Positions 35,699-48,395 of a stretch of DNA of 64,000 nucleotides are shown in pieces. A program made the translations under genes and the position numbers. The notes under the pieces were generated by a model. The model did no database searches and was not told the DNA's origin. It worked only from the letters and a program-made list of their open reading frames with translations. Source of the DNA: Scalesia atractyloides. Its lineage: Eukaryota; Streptophyta; Magnoliopsida; Asterales; Asteraceae. Each line of letters begins with the position of its first letter. Position 1 is the stretch's first letter. The stretch covers positions 64,129,660 to 64,193,659 of the forward strand of contig CAMTDV010000028.1 of assembly GCA_947069175.1 (NCBI GenBank). The letters run 5' to 3'.

Positions 35699-36108
35699 GA
35701 TATTGGATTTAAATAACCTAAAATTTCACCAATTGGCCGATAACACTCCCAACTTTCTATTTGTACACCAACACTCCCAACTTTCAACTTATTGGCTGAT
35801 AACGCTCCCTAACTAACTGAACCCTAAGCCAGTTAGTTTTTTTGTTGATGTGGCCATTTATGTTGACGTGGCATATGACGTGACAACTGAGTGTTGGTCA
35901 TTTTTTATGACGTGTCAGTTGATGTGACAATTGGCATGACATTTTTTGATGACGTGGCAATTGACATCAGCTAACCGTGTTAGGGTTTTGTTAGTTAGGG
36001 AGTTTTATCGGACAATAAATTTAAAGTTTGGAGTGTTGGTGTACAAATCGAAAGCTGAGAGTGTTATCGGTCAATTGATAAAAGTTGAGGTTATTTAAAT
36101 CCAATATC
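35699..36108. mobile_element. 410-bp MITE with ~150-bp terminal inverted repeats
   Basis: The left end GATATTGGATTTAAATAACC is exactly inverted at the right end (GGTTATTTAAATCCAATATC). Similarity of the arms extends about 150 bp (CCGATAACACTC, TTTGTACACCAACACTC, CTCCCTAACTAAC). The centre holds several TGACGTGGCA-like motifs. Long TIRs without coding suggest a Mutator-like MITE; no clear 9-bp duplication was seen. Confidence 0.8.
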
Positions 36109-36652
36109 CATGTTTTTTTTACCAATAATCCTAATAAATCCAACTTAATTTTTTTTTGTTGATTTACACAAACCATAAAAAACCATTATAGTTGTTGTAA
36201 ATGCTGATGTCAACAAGTTTTTACCGCAATGTAAAAAGGCTGAAAAGACTATTTCAAATTTTTTCACAATTGTGTTTGTAACATTTTAATATACGTGTGT
36301 GCAAAAAATATGGGCAAAACCACACGGGAAGTTAGAGTTCTCTATGTTTTATACAACTCAATGGGGTTTTCTTTTGATCTTGGTCTACATAGATAATGCA
36401 ATGTATTATGGGCATGAAATTTAAAACACACTGATTAACACTTAAAACATACTACTTAACGTTCTTGGCATGGTGTTTTAAGTTTTAAGCCTAAAATTCA
36501 TTGCACCGTGTCTTAAATTGTTACGTTTAGCGTTTTTCTTGCCAAAACAACCCAAAACATTATGCCCAAATCCAAAACATAATGCCTACATGTCAATTCT
36601 TATGCATTCTCACACTTCTCATGAAAATGTAATTTTTACAGGATCTTAAGAC

Positions 36653-36684
<32 letters not shown>

Positions 36685-36759
36685 TATGATACAACATGAC
36701 AATATACAATATGACCCAATCTAGTTCGTTGGTTGATATATATAACTAGTTGTTAGCAT
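36109..36759. other. Gene-free AT-rich stretch
   Basis: Nothing beyond low-complexity sequence: (TA)n/(CA)n near 36652-36685 and several short AAAACAT-type repeats. Confidence 0.5.
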
Positions 36760-38280
36760 ACATGCGTTACGATGGGAATGTTAAATTGAACAAAAAGTGG
36801 ACATAAAAAAGTTGAAACACACTCACTCGTTATGGCGTGTTAAGTCGCAAAAATTTGACTGAAATGTAAAATATATAAGAGAATAACTAACTTGACTTAT
36901 GACACACACATTGCAACAAAGCCGTTAAACCAAAACAAATAGACATAAAACATTGAATCGCACATGCGCGTTATAGTGTCTTGACTCACAAAAATTATAT
37001 GAAAATGTAAAACATACTCGCCAAAAAGAATATTTAAGTCAAAATAAACTTATAAGTAAGTGGTTTATTAAAATTCAAACTAAATATTGTATTTTTACTA
37101 ATACTAATAAATTAAAAGTAAAACTTATTAATACTTTAACAAAGAAATTAAAAAACTATTGAATTCTAGAGAAAGAAAATGAAAATAAAAAGACGAGAAA
37201 CGGTTTGCATTACAAACTTATAAACTAAGCTTTCACTACAAGTAAAAAATGAAAATGAAAACAAATAAAGTCTAGGGAATGAGAATACAAATTAGGAGTT
37301 GAGAAATGGTGTGCATCACCAACTTCTAACTAGGTTTTCATTATTTGTAAAAAAAATGAACACTAATTACACTTCAAAAGAAAAGTTAATAATTAATATA
37401 ATATAAAATATAAAATTTTCTTACCTACTATACCACTAACATTTACCAATAGCGCTGCAATCCTCTGTGTTGCACCACTTGGTAAATGTTTAGGGGTTCT
37501 TAAAATTTTTAAAAACCAAGTACTTCACGTGTGTCACTGTCAATTGAATATCGTATCATTATTTTTTATTATCTTATGTTATAATTATTTTTGAACATAT
37601 TTTGTTTTTTTAACTTTTAAATTATGTTTTTTTATAAATTTTAAGATGTTGCGATGTGTTTATTTTTTACATACGTCTTGAGATAACTTTTCTTTAAATC
37701 AAGTCACAAATAATAGTATATAAGTAATTAAAACACAAGCGTACATGTTATCAAAGCTACATCACGGTTTAGTTTTTTACGCTGATTTCCCTTTTAGTTA
37801 TTTTAGTAATATAATTTAATGATTTAGGAAATCCTGCATATAACATCGTGACGTGTTTATTTTTATCAATGTTTAGATAAAAGTTTTATTCAAAACCGAA
37901 TGAATCAGATATAATTGAACTTTTTGTTATTTGCTTTTCAATACAATTATGTTTTTCGCCAATAGATATATAATGTTTTATAAAGTGTTGAATATAATTT
38001 GTGCTACGATGTGTTCGTAAACTTAATAAAAAAGCTTAATACGTCGTTGTATTTCAATATAAATTTTATTGAAAAGAAAGCTATATATAAATTTGACATC
38101 ATAAAATATACCAAATATAAATATAGTATCGTTTTTTTAACAAACTGATACCCCAATTGAGGAATGTCACAAGTTTTTTAAGTTAATTACCAACAAACTT
38201 TGATGAGTATAAGAATAAAATAAATCCAACTATTTTTCTTGTATATATTTCACTGAACATAACAAAATGAAAGATTGAGT
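36760..38280. repeat. Dispersed repeat R, copy 3
   Basis: The most complete copy. It matches 1100-2300 from AATAGACATAAAACATTGAA (36938) through GATAAAAGTTTTATTCAAAAC (37877), and continues to the TTTCACTGAACATAACAAAA segment (38248) shared with the right part of copy 2. No ORF or termini recognised. Confidence 0.6.
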
Positions 38281-38406
38281 GAGTAATAATACAGTAACCC
38301 AACAAAACCAAAATAATAAAATTGTCAAAATAACGCATCAAACATTCCAAAAAGGTGTACATATTTACACATTCAAGTGCATATTTCCATACCTTCAAAA
38401 AAACTT

Positions 38407-40030
38407 ATCTAGGTACGGGTCATCTAGTCACTTAAATCAAAGGAGCTCTAAGTGGGATGTCGGGCACAAAATTTAAGGGGTCTAGACGCCCCGTATAGGT
38501 CTAGACTAGACATCTAGCAGGTTGGTGTTTTTTGAGTTGAAAAATGGATGTTTTAGTGGGGTAATTTGATTGTTTTTATAGGGTGATGTGTTTTTTGAGT
38601 GAATTTTTTTTAACCTTAAGGGGGGTGGGGTTTGCAAAATAAAAATATACGCCGCGTATAAGGCTAGACTTGGCGTATAGTATTGTTTAAAATATATATA
38701 ATACCCCTGAGTTAGGGCTAGACTGGGGACAAAACATGGCTATAATAGTGGCAAAACAGGGTTATAATGGTCTTTTGTACCACATTAGACGCCCAGTCTA
38801 GCCCTATATACGGCGTATATTTTTAGTTTTTTAATATCAATAACACTACTATTAAAAAGAGATTACAAAAAAATAAAAATAAAAAAAACACGTTGTGTAC
38901 ATGGCTAGATTGGGTGTCTAGGATTGTTTAAAAGACTATTATACCCCTGAGTTAGTGCTAGACTGGTGGCATAACAGGGCTATAATGGTCTTTTGGACCA
39001 CACTAGACGCCCAGTCTAGCCCTGTATGCGGCGTATATTTTTATTATTTGTTTTCTCTTTTTAATATCAATAACTAGTATTAAAAAGAGAAAACAAAAAA
39101 AACGTATACGCCGCATACAAAGCTAGACTAGGCGTCTATAGTTGTTTAAAAGACTATTATACCCTTGAGTGAGGGCTAGACCAGGGGCAAAATATGGCTA
39201 TAATGGTCTTTTCAACCACACTAGACGCCCAGTCTAACCTTGTATACGGCGTATATTTTTATTTTTATTTTTTACTCTTTTTAATATCAATAACACTAAT
39301 ATTAGTTATAAAAAAACTCATATTAGTTATAATAACACTAATATTAACTATACGATGCCTATACGGGACTTATACTACATTATACGAGACTTATATTACA
39401 CTATAAGATACAATACAATACAGTACGATACGATACGAGACTATAGAATAAGATACAACACACGTATAGGCATGTAGGTGTGGTATAGCTCTCGTATAGA
39501 ACTATAGGTGTGATTTAGGTCCCGTATAAGCCTATAGGCATATACAAGACCTATAGGGGACCTATACGAGACTTATACTATACACTATACGACACGATAC
39601 GACATTATACGATATGATACTAAATCTATAGGCCATACGATGCCTATATGAGACTTAAACAATATAATATTTTAATGGAAGGGTAATATTTGAAAAGGTA
39701 AATTTTTAAAAACAATGTAATATTTAAACGATCGAATATTTTTAAAGGGCCGATCTTGAAAACGGTAAAATATTTTTATACAAAAAATAAATTTTTCTTA
39801 AAAAATTACTCAAATTACCCCACCAAAACACCAATTTTTTCACTAAAAAATCACCATCTAAAAACAATCAAATTACCCCACCAAAACATTAATTTTTCAA
39901 CTAAGAAAACACCAACTCTCTAAAAGCCTAGTCTAAACCTCTACGGAGCGGACCTCTTAGATTCTATGCCTGACATCCTACCCAAAGCCCTCTTAAATTT
40001 AGTGCCTAGACGTCTTGCATAGGCTTAGAC
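38407..40030. mobile_element. TIR element with internal tandem repeats
   Basis: About 200 bp at the left (GGGATGTCGGGCACAAAATTT at 38453, GTCTAGACTAG, GTGGGGTAATTTGATTGTTT at 38557) is inverted at the right (AAACAATCAAATTACCCCAC at 39858, CTAGTCTAAACC, GCCTGACATCCTACCC at 39967). Inside are three ~210-240-bp units starting near 38648, 38890 and 39100, each with a CGCCGCATACAAAGCTAGAC-like box and an inverted TAGACGCCCAGTCTAGCC. A TACGAGACTTATACTACAC-type short repeat spans 39345-39660. No transposase, so a non-autonomous TIR element of unknown superfamily. Ends approximate. Confidence 0.7.
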
Positions 40031-40404
40031 GATACTTATAACACATCAAAGATGCCCAAATAAACATATGTGAATAGATTGAGACTTCCAAAAATCAAAG
40101 TATTAAAACAATTACGTAAAAATATATCCCCTGCCATAAAAATCAATCAATTAATCATTCGATACTATTTACCAAAGGCGCGTGCACTAATATCATCCTC
40201 AGCAGCGCGTGGAGCACACGCTCTTTACATCTGTTGGGTAAAACACAAGTATTAATATACTAGGTTAGTTACCGTGTGATACACGGGCTAATATAATATG
40301 TTATGTTAATAGACATTTTGAATACATTTATAACATATTGATTAAAATAATACAGACTTGTAATTAAAATTAATACTTCCAAATAGAACAAATGTAATAA
40401 TAAT

Positions 40405-40800
40405 TCATAAATCTCTAAATACTTCTTTGTATACAACATTTGTTGTTTTATTCCTGAAACTACCATCTTCATCTAATATAAGTAGTTTAACTATGTCTCT
40501 GCTTTTAACTCTTATTAACAACATATACAATTGTCCATGCGTGAAAAGCGGATCTTTTAGAAACAACCCAACTCTAGATAATGATTGTCCATGGCTTTTA
40601 TTAATAGTCATTGCAAAACATACTGATAATGGAAACTGTCTTCTCTGGAACTTGAAAGGAATCCTTCTGTCCGAAGGTATCAAACTAATTCTTGGAATGA
40701 AAGCCCGAGTTCCAATATTACCTCCAGATATGATTTTAGCTTCTATAACCCGCTTGTGAAGTGATAGTATTTGTAGTCTTGTCCCATTACATAAACCAAA
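40405..40800 (-). pseudogene. PIF1-like helicase C-terminal fragment
   Basis: Read 40800 to 40405: LFGLCNGTRLQ, then IPRISL, then from Met at 40683 PFKFQRRQFPLSVCFAMTINKSHGQSLSRVG (helicase motif V) and HGQLYMLLIRV (motif VI, usually GQLYVAVSRV). Only the last roughly 130 residues of the helicase remain; the ATPase core is absent. It lies inside the second Helitron and differs clearly from the copy at 8365-9480, so the two come from different Helitron lineages. Confidence 0.85.
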
Positions 40801-41260
40801 AAGCTAAGTTGTGTTACTTGATGATGTTTGAGAATGTGATGCACAATGAAAGTGTATTGTGTTGTAATGAAAGATTAGTTAACTATTTAAACTTACAAAG
40901 TAGTTATATATAAACAACAATCATTTCCTTTTACATTACAAATTAGAAAAAAGTAATGTAGAATTCGATTGACCAAAATTTAAAAGATGATTGATTGGAT
41001 TTAAAAAAGGTTCTAAAAATAACTGTTATTTACATTTAAAAGTTTAATCTATTCCTTACTTATATACTTCACAAATTCAAATATCATTCACTATAAATAG
41101 CTTGACTGAAATTTAAAAAGTTTCTAAAAATAACAGATTTTATAAGCTTTCAAGGTACGAAAAATGTTCAAATATTTAAAGATTTATAGTATTTTTTGTA
41201 TACTGACCTAACTAAATTATAAAACAATATTCATATTTCATATTTATATTTATTAAATTT

Positions 41261-44200
41261 AAGTCACAGTTATTCGAAGGTCAGTGAGAAAAAAAGTTTA
41301 AGTTTAGAAAAACTTACCATTACATCTGTATGGTCATATGTAAGGTTGGTGGCATCTTCATGATTTTTTATCTCAAACGACGCAGGACCAACATGTATCT
41401 GTATATGAAATGACACATTAACGTTTAAAATTAGTTAATTTATGACATAAAACATATTACAAAAAAATATAATATAAGATAAATGGATTAAACGGCTCAA
41501 CCCGTCCGAGTTGACCCAAACCCGACCCAAACTGTTTAGACTAAACGCAAACCAGCGAATTTCGTGTTAGATTCATGCCGTGTTAGAAATTCACACCCAT
41601 AAAAAAACATTATATACAGAAAATGTAAGTGTATATGTACATTGAAATTGTTAAACAACATTGTTTCTGTATTTGAAAACTCTGAACTTTTTCATGATCA
41701 ATAAGATCAAAATACAAATATTTTCCTATCTGTTGTAATAGATCAGCATCACGAGCAACATATTCAATGTCAAAATATACATTAGGGTGATCAAAACTAT
41801 TAAACATATAGCATTTTATAAAGTATTAACCTTTATAATAGTATATAGAAGAGCCTCAGCCACTATTTAGTTTTTCCATTTAAATTATTAAAAAAAAACT
41901 CACAATGATGGCCCAAACAAATGTAGCAGCACTAACAGATCATGTCATAAAAAATCGATATTAGATCTGCTATTGGTGCGATTGTAAAACAAGACCGGCG
42001 AAGGTAGGAGACGCGAACAGTGAACGGCGGACGGCCAACGTCAGCTGAAGATAGGAGAGGCTGCTGAAGGTTGGAAGGCGGACGACAGCTAGCGTAGTAG
42101 AGCCGGCTGAAGGAAGGAGAAGGTTGGGATTTGGGAGGATTTGTAAATGTGTAAACCTAATAATACATAATATTTGGGAGGAGAATAGGAGGAGAAAACA
42201 AAAAAGCGACACGTGGACAAAAATCTGATGTGGCAGCATATATGGAATAATTAAGGAGAAACTTAAAAATGAAGAGATGAAAGCAAGACAAGTGTAAATC
42301 ATTTTTATTTATAAGTATAGAGATTAAATTTAAGTCACAGTTATTCGAAGGTCAGTGAGAAAAAAGTTTAAGTTTAGAAAAACTTACCATTACGTCCGTA
42401 TGGTCATATGTAAGGTTGGTGGCATCTTCATGATTTTTTATCTCAAACAACGCAGGACCAACATGTATCTGTACATGAAATGACACATTAAACGTTTAAA
42501 ATTAGTTAATTTATGACATAAAACATATTACAAAAAAATATAATATAAGATAAATGGATTAAACGGGTCAACCCGTCCGGATTCACCCGAACCCGACCCA
42601 AACCGTTTAGACTAAACGCAAACCAGCGAATTTCGTGTTAGATTCATGCCGTGTTAGAAATTCACACCCATAAAAACAACATTATATACATAAATGTAAG
42701 TGTATATGTACATTGAAATTGTTAAAGACATCTGTTTCTGTATTTGAAAACTCTGAACTTTTTCATGATCAATAAGATCAAAATACAAATATTTTCCTAT
42801 CTGTTGTAATAGATCAGCATCACGAGCAACATATTCAATGTCAAAATATACATTAGGGTGATCAAAACTATTAAACATATAGCATTTTATAAAGTATTAA
42901 CCTTTATAATAGTATATAGAAGAGCCTCAGCCACTATTTAGTTTTTCCATTTAAATTATTAAAAAAAAACTCACAATGATGGCCCAAACAAATGTAGCAG
43001 CACTAACAGATCATGTCATAAAAAATCGATATTAGATCTGCTATTGGTGCGATTGTAAAACAAGACCGGCTGAAGGTAGGAGACGCGAACAGTGAACGGC
43101 GGACGGCCAACGTCAGCTGAAGATAGGAGAGGCTGCTGAAGGTTGGAAGGCGGACGACGGCTAGCGTAGTAGAGCCGGCTGAAGGAAGGAGAAGGTTGGG
43201 ATTTGGGAGGATTTGTAAATGTGTAAACCTAATAATACATAATATTTGGGAGGAGAATAGGAGGAGAAAACAAAAAAGCGACACGTGGACAAAAATCTGA
43301 TGTGGCAGCATATATGGAATAATTAAGGAGAAACTTAAAAATGAAGAGATGAAAGCAAGACAAGTGTAAATCATTTTTATTTATAAGTATAGAGATTAAA
43401 TTTAAGTCACAGTTATTCGAAGGTCAGTGAGAAAAAAGTTTAAGTTTAGAAAAACTTACCATTACGTCCGTATGGTCATATGTAAGGTTGGTGGCATCTT
43501 CATGATTTTTTATCTCAAACAACGCAGGACCAACATGTATCTGTACATGAAATGACACATTAAACGTTTAAAATTAGTTAATTTATGACATAAAACATAT
43601 TACAAAAAAATATAATATAAGATAAATGGATTAAACGGGTCAACCCGTCCGGATTCACCCGAACCCGACCCAAACCGTTTAGACTAAACGCAAACCAGCG
43701 AATTTCGTGTTAGATTCATGCCGTGTTAGAAATTCACACCCATAAAAACAACATTATATACATAAATGTAAGTGTATATGTACATTGAAATTGTTAAAGA
43801 CATCTGTTTCTGTATTTGAAAACTCTGAACTTTTTCATGATCAATAAGATCAAAATACAAATATTTTCCTATCTGTTGTAATAGATCAGCATCACGAGCA
43901 ACATATTCAATGTCAAAATATACATTAGGGTGATCAAAACTATTAAACATATAGCATTTTATAAAGTATTAACCTTTATAATAGTATATAGAAGAGCCTC
44001 AGCCACTATTTAGTTTTTCCATTTAAATTATTAAAAAAAAACTCACAATGATGGCCCAAGCAAATGTAGCAGCACTAACAGATCATGTCATAAAAAATCG
44101 ATATTAGATCTGCTATTGGTGCGATTGTAAAACAAGACCGGCCGAAGGTAGGAGACGCGAACAGTGAACGGCGGACGGCCAACGTCAGCTGAAGATAGGA

Positions 44201-44962
44201 GAGGCTGCTGAAGGTTGGAAGGCGGACGACGGCTAGCGTAGTAGAGCCGGCTGAAGGAAGGCGAAGGTTCGGATTTGGAGGATTTGTAAATGTGTAAACC
44301 TAATAATACATAATATTTGGGAGGAGAATAGGAGGAGAAAACAAAAAAGAGACACGTGGACAAAAATCTGATGTGGCAGCATATATGGAATAATTAAGGA
44401 GAAACTTAAAAATGAAGAGATGAAAGCAAGACAAGTGTAAATCATTTTTATTTATAAGTATAGAAATTAAATTTAAGTCACAGTTATTCGAAGGTCAGTG
44501 AGAAAAAAGTTTAAGTTTAGAAAAACTTACCATTACGTCCGTATGGTCATATGTAAGGTTGGTGACATCTTCATGATTTTTTATCTCAAACGACGCAGGA
44601 CCAACATATATCTGTACATGAAATGACACATTAAACGTTTAAAATTAGTTAATTTATGACATAAAACATATTACAAAAAAATATAATATAAGATAAATGG
44701 ATTAAACGGGTCAACCCGTCCGAGTTGACCCGAACCCGACCCAACAAACCGTTTAGACTAAACGCAAACCAGCGAATTTCGTGTTAGATTCATGCCGTGT
44801 TAGAAATTCAGACCCATAAAAACAACATTATATACAGAAAATGTAAGTGTATATGTACATTGAAATTGTTAAACGACATCTGTTTCTGTATTTGAAAACT
44901 ATGAACTTTTTCATGATCAATAAGATCAAAATACAAATCTTTTCCTATCTGTTGTAATAGAT
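41261..44962 (-). repeat. Tandem array of Helitron 5' segments, units 1-4a
   Basis: Units begin with AAGTCACAGTTATTCGAAGG at 41261, 42332, 43404 and 44475 (spacing 1071, 1072, 1071). Each ends at its right with the Helitron 5' terminus GTATAGAGA on the plus strand. Units 2 and 3 look nearly identical. Unit 4 is cut at 44962 by the gypsy insertion and resumes at 58106. An ORF starting MIYTCLAFISSFLS just inside each 5' terminus is conserved but Leu/Ser-rich and probably untranslated. Confidence 0.92.
41332..41807 (-). pseudogene. Two exon-like ORF segments, function unknown
   Basis: Minus strand: ORF 41807-41610 (MFNSFDHPNVYFDIEYVARD, then DADLLQQIGKYLYFDLIDHE) followed downstream by 41402-41332, which encodes VGPASFEIKNHEDATNLTYD flanked by CAG and ATG-gtaag, like an internal exon with acceptor and donor. 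The same pair recurs in the tandem units (42878, 43950). It may be a host gene fragment captured by the Helitron or part of its accessory RPA-like ORF; I cannot tell which. Confidence 0.4.
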
Positions 44963-45144
44963 GTAACATCCGTCAAAAATCGGGTTAACCAAACCCGCTT
45001 CGTTTATCAACCGAACATCCAGTTAAAAATTTCGTTGCGTATTTAATGCTCAAATTAATTTTAAACGATACATAATTAATAAATATATTAGAATATAAAA
45101 TTTATAATTGAAAATTTATTAAAATAACGAAATAAAAATATTAT

Positions 45145-45227
45145 GCTGATGCCGGGTTTCGAACCCGGGTCAGCCGGGTAAAGCTTCAAAGACTTAACTC
45201 ACACTCGCCCAACCACTCCGCCACTAG
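45145..45227 (-). promoter_or_regulatory. Antisense tRNA-like module, LTR B
   Basis: Minus-strand A box TGGCGGAGTGG and T-arm CCGGG-TTCGAAA-CCCGG, as in LTR A. Confidence 0.75.
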
Positions 45228-46057
45228 TGTTACTTGTTAATTTATTGAAACAAATAATACATAAAATAAATCTGGAAATCAAACCCAGTTAACAGCGCGC
45301 CCAAATCCGCAGACGCCGGAAAATCCGACGATTTCGCCAATTATCGCCGTATTAACGTCGCCATCGGTTATAACCGATGTCCAGTGTCCGCGACATCAAT
45401 GTAACCGCCGGAGAACGGCTGACCAATGAATCGAGACTAGAAGCAGACCCAATTCAACTTGATTCTTCCCTATAAATGCACACCCTAGCCTCTGGTAAAC
45501 TTTTCGCTCGAAATCGCACCGATTCTTGAATCAATTTCACTCGTCGGAATTCTCTGCAAGTCGCCGGAAAACCGAGACTTTCATCAACACGGTACATACC
45601 TCGACTCCTTCTATTTCATTCCATTGTTAGACAAATTCTAACATCACTCCATCACCCAGAATCAATTCCAGACAACGTTGTCGGAAATTATGCTTTCGCC
45701 GGAAAACTTCTGAAAGTTCCAGAATCACGCTGTGAGCCGGTATGATCATTTAAACCTACTGATAATCGTTGCTCAGTAGTTCAATTTCACATTTAATCCA
45801 TCCAAACTGTTAATTGATCCTAACAGCCGAATTTCACAAAACAGAGCCGACGAATCCTTGCCGGAGTTCTGGAAAAGTCACCTGTTCGGTACAATCATTC
45901 CCCAAACCCTTTCTGTTCAATACATTACAATCGCTTATAAAGTTCGTTAAATTAATTTAACAAGTAACAGCATGGTTAACCGTTGTCTGTGTTTTGAGCG
46001 AAGAAGACGAAGTCGTATTGATTATAAGATTAATTAAAATCAGTATTATGAACGGGT

Positions 46058-46471
46058 TAGACACACAGTCCAGTGGTGGACTGTGTGCAAACAAACACAC
46101 ATACGTCCCGAGTTCGATCCTTGACACAAGCATATTCGCTGTAACAAAAATGTCATTTTTTTTAAACTGAACCGGATCCACACGCAGTAAGATGTTAAGT
46201 ATAATAAAAACCGTAATATTTACCAAGTTAGACACACAGTCCAGCGGTGGACTGTGTGCCAAACTAAACCACAGGTCCCGGGTTCGAGACCTGTGGAGAG
46301 CACCGATTCGATACAATTAAATCCTTTTTAAAATAAATGATTTTCTGATTAACTTAAATAGTGTATAAATATAATTAAAAACAGAAATATTTCGGGTTAG
46401 ACACGTAGCTCAGTTGGTAGAGCTGCGTGCACGCGTACGGGAGGTCACGGGTTCGAGTCTCACTCAGTGCA
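46058..46471 (+). promoter_or_regulatory. Three tandem tRNA-like modules, LTR B
   Basis: Module starts at 46058, 46229 and 46398, corresponding to modules 1, 3 and 4 of LTR A. Hairpins CACACAGTCCA / TGGACTGTGTG are retained. B boxes: GAGTTCGATCC, GGGTTCGAGACC (within CCACAGGTC / GACCTGTGG), and GGGTTCGAGTC. Module 4 keeps the A box TAGCTCAGTTG. Module 2 is absent. Confidence 0.8.
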
Positions 46472-47506
46472 ATAATATTCACAATCGAACCGGTCAACAG
46501 TCGTGGTCAACGGTCAAAAGTCAACATTTTTTTATTATTTTTATTTATTTATTTAATTTAAAAATCAATTAAAAATACTTAAAAATAACGTTTTTAAAGT
46601 TAGAAAATAGCCTTAAACTCACAAAAATATATCCAAAAATCCTACTAAAATTGATTAATAAAATCCGCTTATTTACCGAACCGTTATGTTATTTAGGTTA
46701 GTTCCCTTGCCGATTAAATCCGAATTCGTGCGCATTCATCATCTATCCAAGAAACGCAACCACTGTGAGTGAATTCTTACAAATCCCCCTTTTTATTACA
46801 CGTTTTGGGGTGTATCATGTGTCGCTTAAACTAATTCATTTATTCAAACTCGTGCTGTACCATATTATGATCTAAACTTAGAATGTAAATATTGTTTGTA
46901 GTTATGTATTACATATTGTCAAGTTGTATGCAAATTATTTGTTAGGCCCATCAGTTCCTTGTGGGAGACGAGTTGAACAACGCGTGCCTTAAAACTCATT
47001 CATTAGGCCCATCAGTTCGTAGAACAACGCGTGCCTCAAAACTCATTCATTAGGCCCATCAGTTCCTCGTGGGAGACGACTTGAACAACGCATGCCTCAA
47101 AACAATCTATTATTGTATGTGTGTGCATTATTTAATATTAAGTGTTTTGTAAAAAAGTTTACATCTACATTTACTCATATGTGGTTATGCACTTTATTTT
47201 ATAATCAATTCAATAAACTTGTTTAAATGTTTTTCATAGGATTCACTCGTCAACTTTTTTGTTGATCCAAAAACCATTTTTACACATGATACAGGTGAAC
47301 AGGATGAAGCAAGGAAAACATAGGAAATGCCTTAGAAGAAAATAATGAAGTCTAGAAAGATGTATAGAACATGTTGTAATTATGATTGTATGATCTTCTT
47401 TAAAATTGTGATAATAAATATGAACGTTATAACAAATGTCATGAGCTTTGATGAAAACCCAATCATGCCCCGATCACCATTTTCCGCTGCGGGTCGGGGT
47501 GTGACA

Positions 47507-48124
47507 GATTGGTATCAGAGCTTTTGACTATAGGGATATAGGATAGGTTATTAGACCCTTAGAGCCTATACTATAGTTGATTAGATTTTAATTGTTTATG
47601 TGGTTATATGCAAACTCATGATGTTTATTTCTTTCATATTTATTACATACACAAATGCATGCAAACACTTCCGATACTACATTTTGTGATACATAGTGGA
47701 TTATACTTACAGTCAAACATACATAATTACATACACACTCATCATACATATTTCAATGTTCACATATTCAAATCATCTTCATACTTCCGTTATTCAAGAT
47801 TTTGTCGCATTTTCATTTTTCAAATCTCATCAGAGTGAGTTCTGCGACGGGCATGTAGTAACTGTAAGGGTACAAGTACCGGTAGTCGGAACGTCCTGTC
47901 TAGGTTGGCATTCGTATAAATCCAATTTAACGGACCAGTTTGCCTACCTGGGGACTAACAATGAGATTACGAAGGACCTATTAGGCCAAAGCATGCCACA
48001 CCAAACGTCGTTCGAACTAACCCCACTTTGAGGTGTCACCGTGTCCACACCTGGATACATTCCAAATATCATACGTTACATACATATTTCTCGATTTTCT
48101 CCGGGTTTTTGTGTACGTAACCAG
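47507..48124 (+). other. Gypsy untranslated leader, copy 1
   Basis: From the PBS to the nested LTR. A block at about 47838-48031 (TTCTGCGACGGGCATGTAGT to TAACCCCACTTTGAGG) is almost the same as 57346-57539 and is open in one frame in both (CDGHVV, then LGWHSYKSN, TDQFAYLGTN, GQSMPHQTSFELTPL). It may be structured leader RNA rather than protein. Confidence 0.7.
47510..47521 (+). other. Primer-binding site (tRNA-Met type)
   Basis: TGGTATCAGAGC, three bases after the LTR end, is the common plant gypsy/copia PBS complementary to the 3' end of initiator tRNA-Met. Confidence 0.9.
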
Positions 48125-48312
48125 GCTAATGTAACATTTGTCAAAAATGGGTTTTCCAAACCCGCTCCGTTTGTAATCGAATATCAAGTTATAAATGTTT
48201 TGTTGCGTATTTATGTTTATTTTGATTTTTAATGATACATAATTAATAAACAAACTAAACTATAAAAGTTATAATTGATAAAAAGTATAAATAAAATAAT
48301 TAAAAAGGAAAT

Positions 48313-48395
48313 GAGGCTGCCGGGACTCGAACCCGGGTCAGCCGGAAGAGAACTCAAAGACTTAACACACACACGCATAACCACTCCGCCACTTG
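48313..48395 (-). promoter_or_regulatory. Antisense tRNA-like module, LTR C
   Basis: Minus-strand A box TGGCGGAGTGG, followed by TTATGCG, and T-arm CCGGG-TTCGAGT-CCCGG. This is the most canonical B box of the set (GGTTCGAGTCC). No acceptor stem. Confidence 0.75.

Larger units (their letters stand above)
40260..42323 (-). mobile_element. Second Helitron, base unit
   Basis: On the minus strand the 3' end is at 40260: hairpin CCGTGT-ATC-ACACGG (40286-40272), 8-nt spacer, CTAG, host T. The 5' end at 42323 reads TCTCTATACTTATAAATAAA after a host A, a typical plant Helitron start. The 2.06-kb unit holds a helicase C-terminal fragment and two exon-like ORFs, but no Rep, so it is non-autonomous. Its 5' 1.07 kb is repeated rightward. 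Confidence 0.85.
44963..47506 (+). repeat. LTR B (5' LTR), 2544 bp
   Basis: TGTAACATCCGTC ... GGGTCGGGGTGTGACA. TATA box CCCTATAAATGCAC near 45470. Three copies of an AGGCCCATCAGTTCC...GTGCCTCAAAAC unit at about 46945-47105. Its 3' part matches the truncated LTR E (shared GATGATCTTCTTTAAAA-type sequence) better than LTR D does, so B and E are probably the original pair. Confidence 0.92.

Noticed and set aside
41970..43374. Leu/Ser-rich ORFs (MIYTCLAFISS...) as genes
   Set aside because: They start just inside the Helitron 5' terminus, recur only with the tandem unit, change frame between copies, and show no domain.
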